A program made the position numbers and the translations under genes. From the NCBI RefSeq assembly GCF_000753735.1, contig NZ_JPIN01000013.1, positions 1 to 64,000 on the forward strand: a DNA stretch of 64,000 nt, given 5' to 3'. The stretch's first letter is position 1, and each line of letters begins with the position of its first letter. Shown in pieces: positions 51,862 through 61,194 of this stretch. The notes beneath the pieces were generated by a model. It was not told the DNA's origin and searched no databases. It saw only the letters and a program-made list of their open reading frames with translations. This DNA comes from Pseudidiomarina atlantica. GTDB taxonomy: Bacteria; Pseudomonadota; Gammaproteobacteria; Enterobacterales; Alteromonadaceae.

Positions 51862-52293
51862 GTGAACGTAGTGAAAGTTGTAAAATCTGGTCGTTTCCTC
51901 GCCTTTGCCATGGCCTTTGTGGTGGGTAGCGCGGGCGCAACCATGTTGCCACAAGACAGTAGTGAAGATATTGCGAAGCGTATTGCACCGATTGGCCAAG
52001 TGCGTACAGGTGACGCGCAAGCAGCCGGAAGTGAAACCGCAAGCAGCGGTGGTGCTCGCTCGGGCGATGCTATCTACAACCAATTCTGTGCAGCCTGTCA
52101 CACCAGCGGTGTGTTAGGTGCGCCAAAAATCAATGATGCAGCAGATTGGGAACCGCGTTTAGCACAAGGTATGGACACTGTGTTGCGTCATGCGATTGAA
52201 GGTTACAACGCAATGCCGCCAAAAGGCACTTGCGGTGACTGTAGCGATGACGAAATTCAAGCTGCCATTGATTATATGATTGCTGACATTTAA
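51862..52293 (+). CDS. cytochrome c5-like monohaem protein
   Basis: About 143 residues. Start placed at GTG 51862, seven bases after AGGAG; ATG 51844 lacks a ribosome site. One N-terminal hydrophobic segment (signal or anchor), a flexible Ser/Gly/Ala-rich linker, then a cytochrome c domain with CAACH haem site and the c5-type YNAMPPKGTCGDCSDDE block containing the axial Met and a disulfide pair. It carries electrons in the periplasm. A clear terminator follows. Confidence 0.9.
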   Translation: MNVVKVVKSGRFLAFAMAFVVGSAGATMLPQDSSEDIAKRIAPIGQVRTGDAQAAGSETASSGGARSGDAIYNQFCAACHTSGVLGAPKINDAADWEPRLAQGMDTVLRHAIEGYNAMPPKGTCGDCSDDEIQAAIDYMIADI

Positions 52294-52318
52294 ACGCTCA
52301 GTTGACTGAACAGAAAAC

Positions 52319-52344
52319 AAAAAAACCGCTTCGGCGGTTTTTTT
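52319..52344. terminator. intrinsic terminator with UUCG loop after cytochrome c5
   Basis: Seven A, CCGC, TTCG, GCGG, seven T. The A- and T-runs extend the stem and make the hairpin usable from both directions. It ends the cytochrome transcript. Confidence 0.9.
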
Positions 52345-52493
52345 GTGCTTGTCTAGCTCTTGTCTAAATGGTGAAAAATCGCGCGAAACGCTTTCCTGTA
52401 AAGAAATGTAAAGATATAATCGTTTACATGTTTGTTCACAAAAAAACATAAAAACAGTATAAAAAATAAACAAAAACAAGCTGCTACAGGCCC

Positions 52494-55067
52494 ATGAGCG
52501 ACACTCAACAGTCTTCGACATCTGCTGAAATTACGCGTTTGCGTAAGGCTGTTGCACGTCTTAAAACCCTTGCGTTGAAGTATCGCGAATCTGAAGTTAT
52601 CCAAAAAGCGCTGTTTCGCATCTCGGAGTTAGCATCTTCAGCGCGTGATATGCAGGAATTTTATCCGGCACTGCATGCCATCATCGATGAACTCATGATG
52701 GCAAAGAATTTTTTCGTTTGTTTGTACGATGATCATTCTGACACCGTCAAGTTCGTCTATTTTGTCGACGAATACGACGAAGTGCCGAGCTACGAACAGT
52801 TTCCAGCGGATGTGTTGCGCCGGGGCCTTACCGGCTATGTGATGCGCACTGGGCAGCCATTTTTGTTGAATGAGCAAAACTTTAACGAGTTAGTCGCGCG
52901 TGGTGAAATTCGTGACTTAGGTGCGCCTCCAGTAGACTGGCTTGGAGTACCGCTGAAAAGCGGAGAGCGGGTGATGGGCGCGATGGTGGTACAAAGTTAC
53001 ACATCGAATGTCGGCTATACCACCGCCGACAAAGAGCTTTTCACTTTCGTCTCACAGCACATTGTGAACGCGCTAGAGCGGGTGCGGCAACGCGAGTTTA
53101 TGCTGCAAGAAATCGGTCGCCAAACCGCGAATTTACGCGATACTAACCGCTCGTTAGAGGAGCAGATTGCCGAGCGTAAACGTGCTGAACGAGTCGCATC
53201 GGTGTTGTATTCCATCTCGGAGTTGACCAACACTTCAGAGAATATGAATACCTTCTTCAAGCAGTTACACCAACAGTTAGGTCAGTTGGTCAACAACGAC
53301 AACTTCTATGTTGCATTACTCGACGATGACCGCAAGCACATTCGCTTCCCTTATTACGTGGATGAACGTGATGCACAAATTGTGGAGCGTCGCCCGCTCG
53401 GCAAAGGGCTGACGGAGTTTGTGATTGCTAGTAAAAAGCCCATTTTTATTGACGAGAAAGTGTATGAAAATCTGATCGCCGCGGGTCACGTCAAAGGTCC
53501 CGACAAGTGCTATGGCACGCGCCCACGGCAGTGGCTAGGTTCGCCGCTGCTGGTGGATGATGAAGTTATCGGCGTGTTGTCGGTGCAAACCTATAAAGAC
53601 GAAGTGAATTACAAGCAAGACGATCTTGAGTTGCTCAACTTCGTCTCGCAGCACGTTGCGGTAGCGATTGAGCGCCGTCGTAACGCTGATGAAATTCGTC
53701 GCGTAAATGCTTTTCTCGAGAAGAAAGTGGCCGAGCGTACCGAAGAGTTGGTCAACGAAATCGAGCGCCGTAAAAAAATTGAAGAAAAACTGTTTTTCGA
53801 CGCGCACCATGACACCTTAACCGGCTTACCCAACCGCTCCATGTTTACGGAGCGCCTGCAACAAGCTTTAAACCAGAAACGCCGCTTCCCGACCCACAAT
53901 TTCGCTGTGTTGTTTGTCGACTTGGACCGTTTTAAAGATATCAATGATTCACTTGGGCATTCGGCCGGCGACGAGTTTTTGCTGGAAGCCAGTCGGCGCA
54001 TTTGTGAATGTGTGCGCGACAACGATACCGTTGCGCGGTTAGGCGGTGACGAATTCGTGATCTTGCTGAATCTCGTGCGGCATGTGGATGATGCCAAAGA
54101 TGTCGCCTCGCGAATCATCGAGCAGATGCGTCAGCCCTTTGTTTATGGTGAGTCTGAACACTATTCGGGTGCCAGCGTTGGTATTGCTGAATGTAAATCG
54201 CGTAACGATACTGCTGAGCGTCTATTGCGTGATGCTGACGCCGCTATGTACCAAGCCAAGAGTATGGGACGCGGTCGGTATGTGGTATTCGACGAAAGTA
54301 TCCACAAAGATTTGGTTGCGTCATTGCATCGTGAAACCGAATTGCGCCACGCGCAGTTTGATCAAGATTTTGTCTTGCAACAATTCGATCTAGTTGCTTT
54401 GCGAACGGGTAAGCCACAAGCACGTGAGGTGCTCGTGCGCTGGCAGCGCGGCGATCAGCTACTCGAAGCGCAGAGCTTTTTAAATGTGGCCGAAAAAACC
54501 GGCATGATTGTTGCGCTCGATCACTGGATGCTGACGCGCTGTTGCGAAATCGTGCAAGACCAGGAGTTGAAGATACCGATTTATGTTAGTCTTTCGACCA
54601 AACATCTATTCAAGCTCGCCGATGTCAAAGCGCTGCTGCAGATTGTTGAGGAAAGCGGTGTAAAGCCGCAACGGCTAGTGTTTGAGTTTAGCGAAACCGA
54701 ACTTAGCGACAATTCGAAGCGACAATTGAGCGCTTTACGTATGCTCGCCGATGCCGGTGTCGGACTGGCTTTGAACGAATTTGGGCGCAGCTCAGGGGCC
54801 TTACAATATCTGCTCAATTATCCCTTCACCCACGTCAAACTCGATCGTCGCTTTGTTGCAGAAAGTAGCAAGAGTGAACGCGCTGGGGTGATGGTACGCA
54901 ACGTCGTGAACCTATGCGAAGAGCTAAATATCACCATTGCTGCGGCTGGTATCGATACGCCTGAACAGTTGGCGGTATTGCGCGCTGCGGGAGTTCAGCT
55001 TGGTGTGGGAGCGCAACTCGGCGAACCGATATGGCTGCCGTGCAAAGAACGCCAAGAAGCCATGTAA
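52494..55067 (+). CDS. GAF-GAF-GGDEF-degenerate EAL signalling protein
   Basis: 857 residues, soluble. Two GAF domains (about 35-200 and 235-395) separated and followed by coiled coils, a GGDEF domain (about 430-590) with intact RLGGDEF, and a C-terminal EAL-like domain (600-850). In the EAL part ExLxR survives as EVLVR, but the metal-binding Asn is Ser (VSLS), the DDFG pair is NEFG and the later AEG glutamate is Ala. It should therefore make, but not degrade, c-di-GMP, and the EAL-like part may bind it. GAF ligands are unknown. It stands alone after the cytochrome terminator. Confidence 0.9.
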   Translation: MSDTQQSSTSAEITRLRKAVARLKTLALKYRESEVIQKALFRISELASSARDMQEFYPALHAIIDELMMAKNFFVCLYDDHSDTVKFVYFVDEYDEVPSYEQFPADVLRRGLTGYVMRTGQPFLLNEQNFNELVARGEIRDLGAPPVDWLGVPLKSGERVMGAMVVQSYTSNVGYTTADKELFTFVSQHIVNALERVRQREFMLQEIGRQTANLRDTNRSLEEQIAERKRAERVASVLYSISELTNTSENMNTFFKQLHQQLGQLVNNDNFYVALLDDDRKHIRFPYYVDERDAQIVERRPLGKGLTEFVIASKKPIFIDEKVYENLIAAGHVKGPDKCYGTRPRQWLGSPLLVDDEVIGVLSVQTYKDEVNYKQDDLELLNFVSQHVAVAIERRRNADEIRRVNAFLEKKVAERTEELVNEIERRKKIEEKLFFDAHHDTLTGLPNRSMFTERLQQALNQKRRFPTHNFAVLFVDLDRFKDINDSLGHSAGDEFLLEASRRICECVRDNDTVARLGGDEFVILLNLVRHVDDAKDVASRIIEQMRQPFVYGESEHYSGASVGIAECKSRNDTAERLLRDADAAMYQAKSMGRGRYVVFDESIHKDLVASLHRETELRHAQFDQDFVLQQFDLVALRTGKPQAREVLVRWQRGDQLLEAQSFLNVAEKTGMIVALDHWMLTRCCEIVQDQELKIPIYVSLSTKHLFKLADVKALLQIVEESGVKPQRLVFEFSETELSDNSKRQLSALRMLADAGVGLALNEFGRSSGALQYLLNYPFTHVKLDRRFVAESSKSERAGVMVRNVVNLCEELNITIAAAGIDTPEQLAVLRAAGVQLGVGAQLGEPIWLPCKERQEAM

Positions 55068-55074
55068 AAAGCTT

Positions 55075-57084
55075 TTATTTCAGTGCATTGCGCAGCATCG
55101 CAAGGCCTTGATTACGGGTCTCTTCTTGTTTTTCTTCGGTGACTGGCGTCTGACCTTCCCATTCCACATCGTCTTGTGGCAATTCAAACAAAAATCGGCT
55201 CGGTTCAGGGCGAATGACATCACCGTACTGGCGACGTTCTTTGGCGATGGTGAACACGCAAGAATGCTGCGCGCGGGTGATACCCACGTAAGCTAAACGC
55301 CGCTCTTCGTCGACCATGTTGTCATCGATACTACTTTGGTGCGGCAGCAGCCCTTCTTCCATGCCAACCATAAAGACATGAGGGAACTCGAGTCCTTTTG
55401 AGGCATGTAGGGTCATCAGCTGCACCTGATCGCCGACATCTTCTTCTTCGTTACGCGACATCAGATCACGCAAACAAAGTTTCGCGACGGCTTGCTCAAA
55501 ATTCAGTGGCTCATGCTCATCGTCACCTTTGATCATTTCGCCCACCCAGCGCAACAACTCACTGATGTTTTTATAGCGCATTTCAGCTGCCGCTTGGCTC
55601 GGGCTCGACTCATAGAGCCACTCTTCGTAGCCAATTTCTTTGATCAAATGATACAAAGCCGCCATAACATCGCTTGGATGTTGGCAACGTTTCGCGGTTT
55701 GTGCGATCAGGTGCGTAAATAACTGCACCGACTGGTATTCACGACTGCCCATGCGGGTTTTCAACGCTTGATGTTCGCAGGTGGCGAGCATCGGAATATG
55801 CAATTCGTGGGCAAGTTCACCGATGCGTTCAACGGTTTGTGGGCCGATACCACGTTTGGGCACATTAATGATACGAATCAATGCACTATCGTCATCGGGG
55901 TTCATCAGCAGTCGCAGATACGCCATCACGTCTTTGACTTCGGCGCGGGCAAAGAAACTTTGACCACCGGTCATGCGATAGGGGATGCGGTTGGTCAACA
56001 GCGCTTTCTCAAAGATCCGCGATTGATGATTGCCACGATAGAGCACGGCAAAATGTGAATAGGGCGTGCGCTCGAGAAAGCGGCGTCGCACGATTTCAGC
56101 CACCACACGCTCAGCCTCGTGTTCTTCGTTGCGGCCGTAGATCACCCGTAGCGGCACGCCGTATTCCATTTCCGAGAAGAGTTTCTTCTCGAAGACGTGC
56201 GGATTGTTTTCAATCAAGATATTGGCCGCTTTAAGAATACGCCCGTGCGAACGGTAATTTTGCTCGAGCTTGATGACCTCCAGTTGTGGAAAGTCTTTTT
56301 GCAACAGCGCCAAGTTTTGCGGTTGTGCACCACGCCAAGAATAAATCGATTGGTCATCGTCACCAACCACGGTAAAGCGCGCGCGTTCACCCACTAGCAG
56401 TTTTACCAATTGATACTGCGAGGTGTTAGTGTCTTGATACTCATCGACCAATAAATACTGAAACTTTTTCTGCCAGCGCTCGCGTGCATGCTCATTGCTA
56501 GCCAGCAACTGGGTCGGTAGCAGTATCAAATCATCAAAATCGAGTGCATTACAGGCGCGCATGTTTTGTTGGTAGCGGCGATAGAACTCAGCAAACTCTT
56601 GCGTCTCTGGCGTTTGCGCTTGTTCTAGCGCTTGCTCTGGCGTCCACATGGCGTTTTTCCAGTTACCGATTTGTGCTTGCAGCCGCTTGACCAGTTCTTT
56701 GTCACCGTCGAGTTCGTCTTCGGTGAGCGCCTTTAGCAAGGCAAAGCTGTCTTGGTCGTCAAACAGTGAAAAGCCGGACTTCAAGCCCAACCGCGCAACT
56801 TCCTTGCGAATGATATTCAAGCCAAGGGTATGAAAGGTCGACACCGTGAGGCCACGGGTGTATTCGCGGCCAAGGGTTTGCCCAACGCGTTCTTTCATCT
56901 CGCGGGCGGCCTTATTGGTAAAGGTGACCGCTGCGATATGGCGCGCTTTGTAATTGCAGCGCCGAATCAGATAGGCAATTTTTTCGGTGATCACCCGCGT
57001 TTTGCCGCTGCCCGCGCCGGCAAGTACTAGCACAGGTCCGGCAATGGCTTCGACAGCTTGTTGTTGACGCGGGTTAAGTTTCAT
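55075..57084 (-). CDS. rep: ATP-dependent DNA helicase Rep
   Basis: 669 residues from ATG 57084 (five bases after AGGAA), giving the usual Rep N-terminus MKLNPRQQQAVE and length close to Escherichia coli Rep (673). Superfamily 1 motifs are intact: GAGSGKTRV (Walker A), VDEYQDTN, GDDDQSIYSWRGA and the C-terminal MTLHASKGLEF. It unwinds DNA 3' to 5' and helps forks pass proteins. The longer frame to 57153 adds residues without family support. Confidence 0.95.
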   Translation of the reverse strand: MKLNPRQQQAVEAIAGPVLVLAGAGSGKTRVITEKIAYLIRRCNYKARHIAAVTFTNKAAREMKERVGQTLGREYTRGLTVSTFHTLGLNIIRKEVARLGLKSGFSLFDDQDSFALLKALTEDELDGDKELVKRLQAQIGNWKNAMWTPEQALEQAQTPETQEFAEFYRRYQQNMRACNALDFDDLILLPTQLLASNEHARERWQKKFQYLLVDEYQDTNTSQYQLVKLLVGERARFTVVGDDDQSIYSWRGAQPQNLALLQKDFPQLEVIKLEQNYRSHGRILKAANILIENNPHVFEKKLFSEMEYGVPLRVIYGRNEEHEAERVVAEIVRRRFLERTPYSHFAVLYRGNHQSRIFEKALLTNRIPYRMTGGQSFFARAEVKDVMAYLRLLMNPDDDSALIRIINVPKRGIGPQTVERIGELAHELHIPMLATCEHQALKTRMGSREYQSVQLFTHLIAQTAKRCQHPSDVMAALYHLIKEIGYEEWLYESSPSQAAAEMRYKNISELLRWVGEMIKGDDEHEPLNFEQAVAKLCLRDLMSRNEEEDVGDQVQLMTLHASKGLEFPHVFMVGMEEGLLPHQSSIDDNMVDEERRLAYVGITRAQHSCVFTIAKERRQYGDVIRPEPSRFLFELPQDDVEWEGQTPVTEEKQEETRNQGLAMLRNALK

Positions 57085-57179
57085 TAGGTTCCTAGCTTGC
57101 GAGCGAACTGAACAGCAGATTTTAACGTAAACAACTGCTAAGCTAAAAGACAATTCCCCGTTCTACTCAGGAGCCGTTC

Positions 57180-57431
57180 ATGGACGCGAAAAAAATTGAA
57201 GAAATTGCTAAGCAAATCAACGACAGTATCCCAGCTGGCGTGAAAGACCTTGCCGGTAACATGGAACAGCGCATCAAACAGATCTTACAACAGCAACTTG
57301 CCAAACTTGACGTCGTCACCCACGAAGAGCTCGACGTTCAACAACAGCTGTTACTGCGCTTACGGCAGCGGGTCGAAGCCCTGGAGCAGCAGTTACAGCA
57401 GCTGCAACAACCCGCTAGCGACGACAAGTAA
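57180..57431 (+). CDS. ubiK: ubiquinone biosynthesis accessory factor UbiK (YqiC/BMFP)
   Basis: 83 residues: an N-terminal amphipathic part (IEEIAKQINDSIP, KDLAGNMEQRIKQILQQQL) and a strongly heptad-patterned coiled coil to the end (LLLRLRQRVEALEQQLQQL), the BMFP layout. UbiK trimers assist late steps of ubiquinone synthesis in the soluble Ubi complex. Divergent from rep; its last 17 bases overlap the convergent lipoprotein gene. Confidence 0.92.
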   Translation: MDAKKIEEIAKQINDSIPAGVKDLAGNMEQRIKQILQQQLAKLDVVTHEELDVQQQLLLRLRQRVEALEQQLQQLQQPASDDK

Positions 57432-58086
57432 CCCAATCGGGTGCAATATCCACGACCGGTGTTTGGGCCGGTATGCTCGCCGCTGCACTCGCTAATTTTT
57501 CGCGATAGGCCATAAACGTCAGATCGTTGTTCAACAAAGCCGTGACATCGCGTTGGATAAAATAGGCACGGCGGCCGACAGCATACAAACCCGATGCTTC
57601 ATCTTCACGTACCAGCGCTGTGGCGTTTGCACTGAGTGCATCGGCGCAGCATGCCTGTACCGCATTGCGATAGTTGCGCAAAATTGAATCAGGTACTTTC
57701 ATCTCGCGAGGGTTGCTACTAAAACGTCGTAAGCCCTCGATTTCTTCATAAGTTGCTGCGGTAATCGCTAGCACACGTTCGATGAGTTGCAGGCTATCGC
57801 GGGCTAAAAAGTAATTCAGTTCAGTTATGAGCTGTTGCGCATGAGTCAATTCGTCAGGGCGAAAGGCGTTGTCTTTGCTCAACCCACGCCAGGTTTCGTT
57901 GATGAAACGTAATTGTTTGGCATCGGGTTGCTTAACATCAAGCGCTGCGATGTCCGCGGCAAACTCGCACACTTGTGGCTGTGAATAACGCACTACCGAG
58001 TCGGCTTGTTGACGTTCACCACAGCCACTTAACAGGCCTGCGGCAAGCAGGCTGAACAGTGTAAAACGTATGAGATAGAACGACAT
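57415..58086 (-). CDS. hypothetical lipoprotein, 223 residues
   Basis: The leader ends in lipobox LSGC near residue 22, predicting a lipoprotein. The mature part is mostly helical, with a Cys pair (ACCADA) and a C-terminal Cys (VTCRR) but no catalytic motif I recognise. It is convergent with ubiK and divergent from fpr. The DUF3080 family came to mind but could not be confirmed, so no function is assigned. Confidence 0.7.
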   Translation of the reverse strand: MSFYLIRFTLFSLLAAGLLSGCGERQQADSVVRYSQPQVCEFAADIAALDVKQPDAKQLRFINETWRGLSKDNAFRPDELTHAQQLITELNYFLARDSLQLIERVLAITAATYEEIEGLRRFSSNPREMKVPDSILRNYRNAVQACCADALSANATALVREDEASGLYAVGRRAYFIQRDVTALLNNDLTFMAYREKLASAAASIPAQTPVVDIAPDWVTCRR

Positions 58087-58158
58087 CGTCTAGCCCTTCG
58101 AGGAAGAAAAGCGTACTCTAGCACAATCAACATGAACGCGGTAAAAACGAGGTGAACG

Positions 58159-58902
58159 ATGGCACAGTGGATGACTGGAGAAGTAGTCGAAAACTACGCA
58201 TGGAATAATGAATTATTTAGTCTACGCGTGCGCGTTCCCGAACCTTTCGAGTTTATCGCTGGGCAGTTTGTGCGGCTCGGTCTGAACGACGGCGAGCAAC
58301 GCTTTCAGCGTGCTTATTCGTTGGTCAATGGCCCGCAAGAGCCGATCCTCGATTTTCTCGTGAATCGGGTCCATGACGGTGAGTTCTCGCCGCGTCTGCA
58401 CGATTTGCGTGCCGGACAAGCGATAGAAGTCAGTCAACCACCCAGTGGTTTTTTCACCTTGAACGAGGTGCCGGAAGGCAAAAGCCTATGGTTGATGGCA
58501 ACTGGCACCGGCATTGGTCCCTATTTGTCGATGCTGACCACGCGCATTCCATATGAGCGCTTTGCCCGCATTCACTTGATTCACGCGGTACGTTACAGCA
58601 CTGATTTAGCTTACCGCGACAGCATCCAGCAATGGTGCGACGCCCATCCGCAGCAGTTGCATTATCAACCGATTGTCAGCCGTGAAGACAGCAAAGGCGC
58701 ACTGCGTGGTCGCATTCCTGCGCTGATCGTCAGTGGTGAGCTGGAGGCTGCGGTCGACGACACCTTAGACAGTGATGCGCAAGTCATGCTCTGCGGCAAC
58801 CCCGAAATGATCACTGATGCTAAGCGCGTGCTGGCCGACAAGGGCTTACCGAAAAACCTACGGCGTAAGCCCGGCAACGTGACGGTAGAGCACTACTGGT
58901 AA
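58159..58902 (+). CDS. fpr: ferredoxin/flavodoxin-NADP+ reductase
   Basis: 247 residues. FAD-binding barrel with RAYSLVNGP (RxYS) and an NADP domain with MATGTGIGPYLSML and VMLCGNPEMI; the C-terminus ends VEHYW, as in bacterial Fpr where the last aromatic stacks on FAD. It moves electrons between NADPH and ferredoxin or flavodoxin, often in oxidative-stress defence. Single gene; an inverted repeat follows it. Confidence 0.93.
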   Translation: MAQWMTGEVVENYAWNNELFSLRVRVPEPFEFIAGQFVRLGLNDGEQRFQRAYSLVNGPQEPILDFLVNRVHDGEFSPRLHDLRAGQAIEVSQPPSGFFTLNEVPEGKSLWLMATGTGIGPYLSMLTTRIPYERFARIHLIHAVRYSTDLAYRDSIQQWCDAHPQQLHYQPIVSREDSKGALRGRIPALIVSGELEAAVDDTLDSDAQVMLCGNPEMITDAKRVLADKGLPKNLRRKPGNVTVEHYW

Positions 58903-58917
58903 TAGGCTTACCTAAAA

Positions 58918-58935
58918 GTCAGCCGTGCGGCTGAC
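58918..58935. repeat. inverted repeat GTCAGCCG-TG-CGGCTGAC
   Basis: A perfect eight-base stem with a two-base centre in the gap after fpr. There is no T-run on the plus strand and only four T on the minus strand, so termination is uncertain; the small loop would need to open by one pair. Confidence 0.4.
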
Positions 58936-59004
58936 AGACAAACCTCGCAATCACGCTAGACTTGTTTCCGTTGACCGCAAACTGGCGGTGTCAAAGGAGT
59001 GACC

Positions 59005-60552
59005 ATGGGAACAATTCGGATTGCGCGGGTGTTCACGCGTGCACTGTACGGTATGGAAGCACCGTTGGTGACTGTTGAGGTGGGGTTGGCCATGGGTTTG
59101 CCAGCGTTCACTGTGGTCGGTATGCCGCAGGCGGGTGTGCGTGAGGCGCGTGACCGAGTGCGTTCGGCGATTCAAGCGAGTGACTTTGATTTTCCGCGCG
59201 GCAGTAAAATCACTGTGAATTTAGCGCCCGCAGATTTGCCCAAGCACGGGGCGCGTTATGATCTTGCCATTGCCATTGGAATTCTGGCTGCTGATGGTCA
59301 ACTTAGTGAGGCTGCGGTGGTTTCCCGCGAATTCTATGGTGAGCTGACGCTGAACGGCGAGCTACGTGATGTCGAGGGCATGCTGCCAGCGCTACTGGCA
59401 TGTCGCCGTGAAGGGCGTGAGGCGGTGATCCCACTGGATAACCTTGCCGAAGCACAAGTCATTCGCGAGCAACAATGCGTGGTCGGCGAGAGTTTACGAG
59501 ATGTGGTTGAGCATCTCACAGGACCGCACAAATTACCGTTCGTGCAAGCATTGAAGAGTCATGACTACGTTTATCCAACGGGCGATATTGCCGATGTGAT
59601 GGGGCAAGAACAGGCCAAACGCGCTCTTTTACTCGCCGCTATGGGCGGGCATCATCTGCTATTTGTTGGTCCGCCGGGAACGGGAAAAACAATGCTGGCC
59701 CAGCGCTTACTGGGCTTATTGCCGCCGCTCAACGACGAGCAAGGTCTTGAAGTTGCCGCGGTGCGCAGTGTGGCAGGCTATGAGCACCGCGCGGCAACGC
59801 CGCACAGTTGGTTGCAGCGCAATCTGCGTGCACCGCATCATTCGTGCTCGGCAGCAGCGTTAGTGGGCGGCGGCTCACCACCGCAACCGGGCGAGATTTC
59901 ATTAGCGCACAATGCCATTTTGTTTCTTGACGAACTGCCGGAGTTTTCTCGGCATGTGCTTGATTCCTTGCGTGAACCTTTAGAATCTGGGCATGTGACC
60001 ATTAGTCGTGCCGGCTATCAAGCGCAGTTTCCAGCGCGCTTCCAGTTGGTTTGTGCGTTGAACCCGTCGCCCTGTGGACACTTTGATGGAACCTTGGCTA
60101 GTGCGCGTTCGAGTCCGGATCAAATCAACCGCTATTTGGGTAAGCTGTCGGGGCCATTGTTAGATCGTATCGATATGCAGGTCGATGTACCGCGGCAACC
60201 GGAAATACTTAAGCAGCAACAAACCGAAGCGCCGCCAGCACAAACGCCCAAGTTGCGCGAGCAGGTAACGGCTATGCGAGTCTTACAGTGTGAACGTCAG
60301 GGGTGCTTGAATGCAGATTTGCAGCCGCATCAATTGTCGACTGTATGCCAGCTGCAAAAAAGCGACCACACATTTCTGGTGGCCGCTATTGAGAAGTTCG
60401 GCTTGTCGCACCGGGCTTATCACCGCGTGCTGCGCCTAGCACGTACGATTGCCGATGCTGCACAAGCCGAGCGGGTAGGGCGTCAACATCTTGCTGAAGC
60501 GTTGAGTTATCGCGCGCTTGATCGCCTATTACAGCAGTTGCGCGAACTCTAG
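59005..60552 (+). CDS. comM: YifB/ComM-type AAA+ ATPase (magnesium-chelatase-like)
   Basis: 515 residues from ATG 59005, six bases after AAGGAG; a GTG two codons earlier is less well placed. The N-terminal ChlI-like domain (VEVGLAMGLPAFTVVGMPQ) is followed by an AAA+ core with VGPPGTGKTMLAQRL, ILFLDELPEFSR and CALNPSPCG, and a C-terminal helical domain. ComM/YifB is a hexameric helicase promoting branch migration during natural transformation. A complete comM fits a naturally competent lineage, though competence itself is not shown. Confidence 0.93.
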   Translation: MGTIRIARVFTRALYGMEAPLVTVEVGLAMGLPAFTVVGMPQAGVREARDRVRSAIQASDFDFPRGSKITVNLAPADLPKHGARYDLAIAIGILAADGQLSEAAVVSREFYGELTLNGELRDVEGMLPALLACRREGREAVIPLDNLAEAQVIREQQCVVGESLRDVVEHLTGPHKLPFVQALKSHDYVYPTGDIADVMGQEQAKRALLLAAMGGHHLLFVGPPGTGKTMLAQRLLGLLPPLNDEQGLEVAAVRSVAGYEHRAATPHSWLQRNLRAPHHSCSAAALVGGGSPPQPGEISLAHNAILFLDELPEFSRHVLDSLREPLESGHVTISRAGYQAQFPARFQLVCALNPSPCGHFDGTLASARSSPDQINRYLGKLSGPLLDRIDMQVDVPRQPEILKQQQTEAPPAQTPKLREQVTAMRVLQCERQGCLNADLQPHQLSTVCQLQKSDHTFLVAAIEKFGLSHRAYHRVLRLARTIADAAQAERVGRQHLAEALSYRALDRLLQQLREL

Positions 60553-60610
60553 CTAGGGAGCACGTGTCAGCACGATAACCCTGCCTGCTAAGGCAGCAAC
60601 TTTCGACTGC

Positions 60611-61009
60611 TTATGAGTCGTCCGTCATTGACTGTAGACGCGCTTGCAATTCAGGGTCTTGCTGCACGCGCTGAATGACTGCGTTGTACTCATCCGTGCT
60701 TAGACCTGCGTCTTGCACCTCGGCAATCATTTCCTCTTGGGCTTTTTGCTGAATCGCTTGCGCTTCTTCAGAGTTTTCGGCGTTTTGGAACTGCTCAGAG
60801 TATTTTTGGCTGACTTCCTGCACACCACTCATAGCAACCAAAAAGTTTTGCAACAATTCGTCAGTGATCTCTACCTGTGGAGCTTGCTGCTGTTGCATAG
60901 CTTGGCCCTGCTGTGCTTGTTGACCTTGTTGCATCGCTGGTGCTGCCGTAGCAGTTGCAGTTGCGGCAAAAAGTGCGCTGGCGATTAATGTAGGTACTAA
61001 TTTGTTCAT
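60611..61009 (-). CDS. exported DUF4168-type Gln-rich small protein
   Basis: 132 residues from ATG 61009, six bases after AAGGAG (ATG 61012 is only three bases away). Signal peptide with cleavage near TATAAPA, then a Gln-rich low-complexity stretch, then a helical DUF4168-like domain (LLQNFLVAMSGVQEVSQKY and later DEYNAVIQRVQQDPEL). Function unknown. It is divergent from the histidine kinase gene, so it could be a target of that system; nothing in the sequence proves it. Confidence 0.8.
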   Translation of the reverse strand: MNKLVPTLIASALFAATATATAAPAMQQGQQAQQGQAMQQQQAPQVEITDELLQNFLVAMSGVQEVSQKYSEQFQNAENSEEAQAIQQKAQEEMIAEVQDAGLSTDEYNAVIQRVQQDPELQARLQSMTDDS

Positions 61010-61194
61010 CATGAACTCCTTACGCTGTGTGTAGTTAAAAACATAGGCTTTATTGCCTTCACTACTAACAATACAAGGACCGTGCCAACTTTCTTGATGG
61101 ATATAAGCCATTGAAAAGTAATAGAAATAGAATCTATATGGAATCTGCTTAACGCCTTATGTATAATTTGGACACACATTAATAAGGGGTGGGT

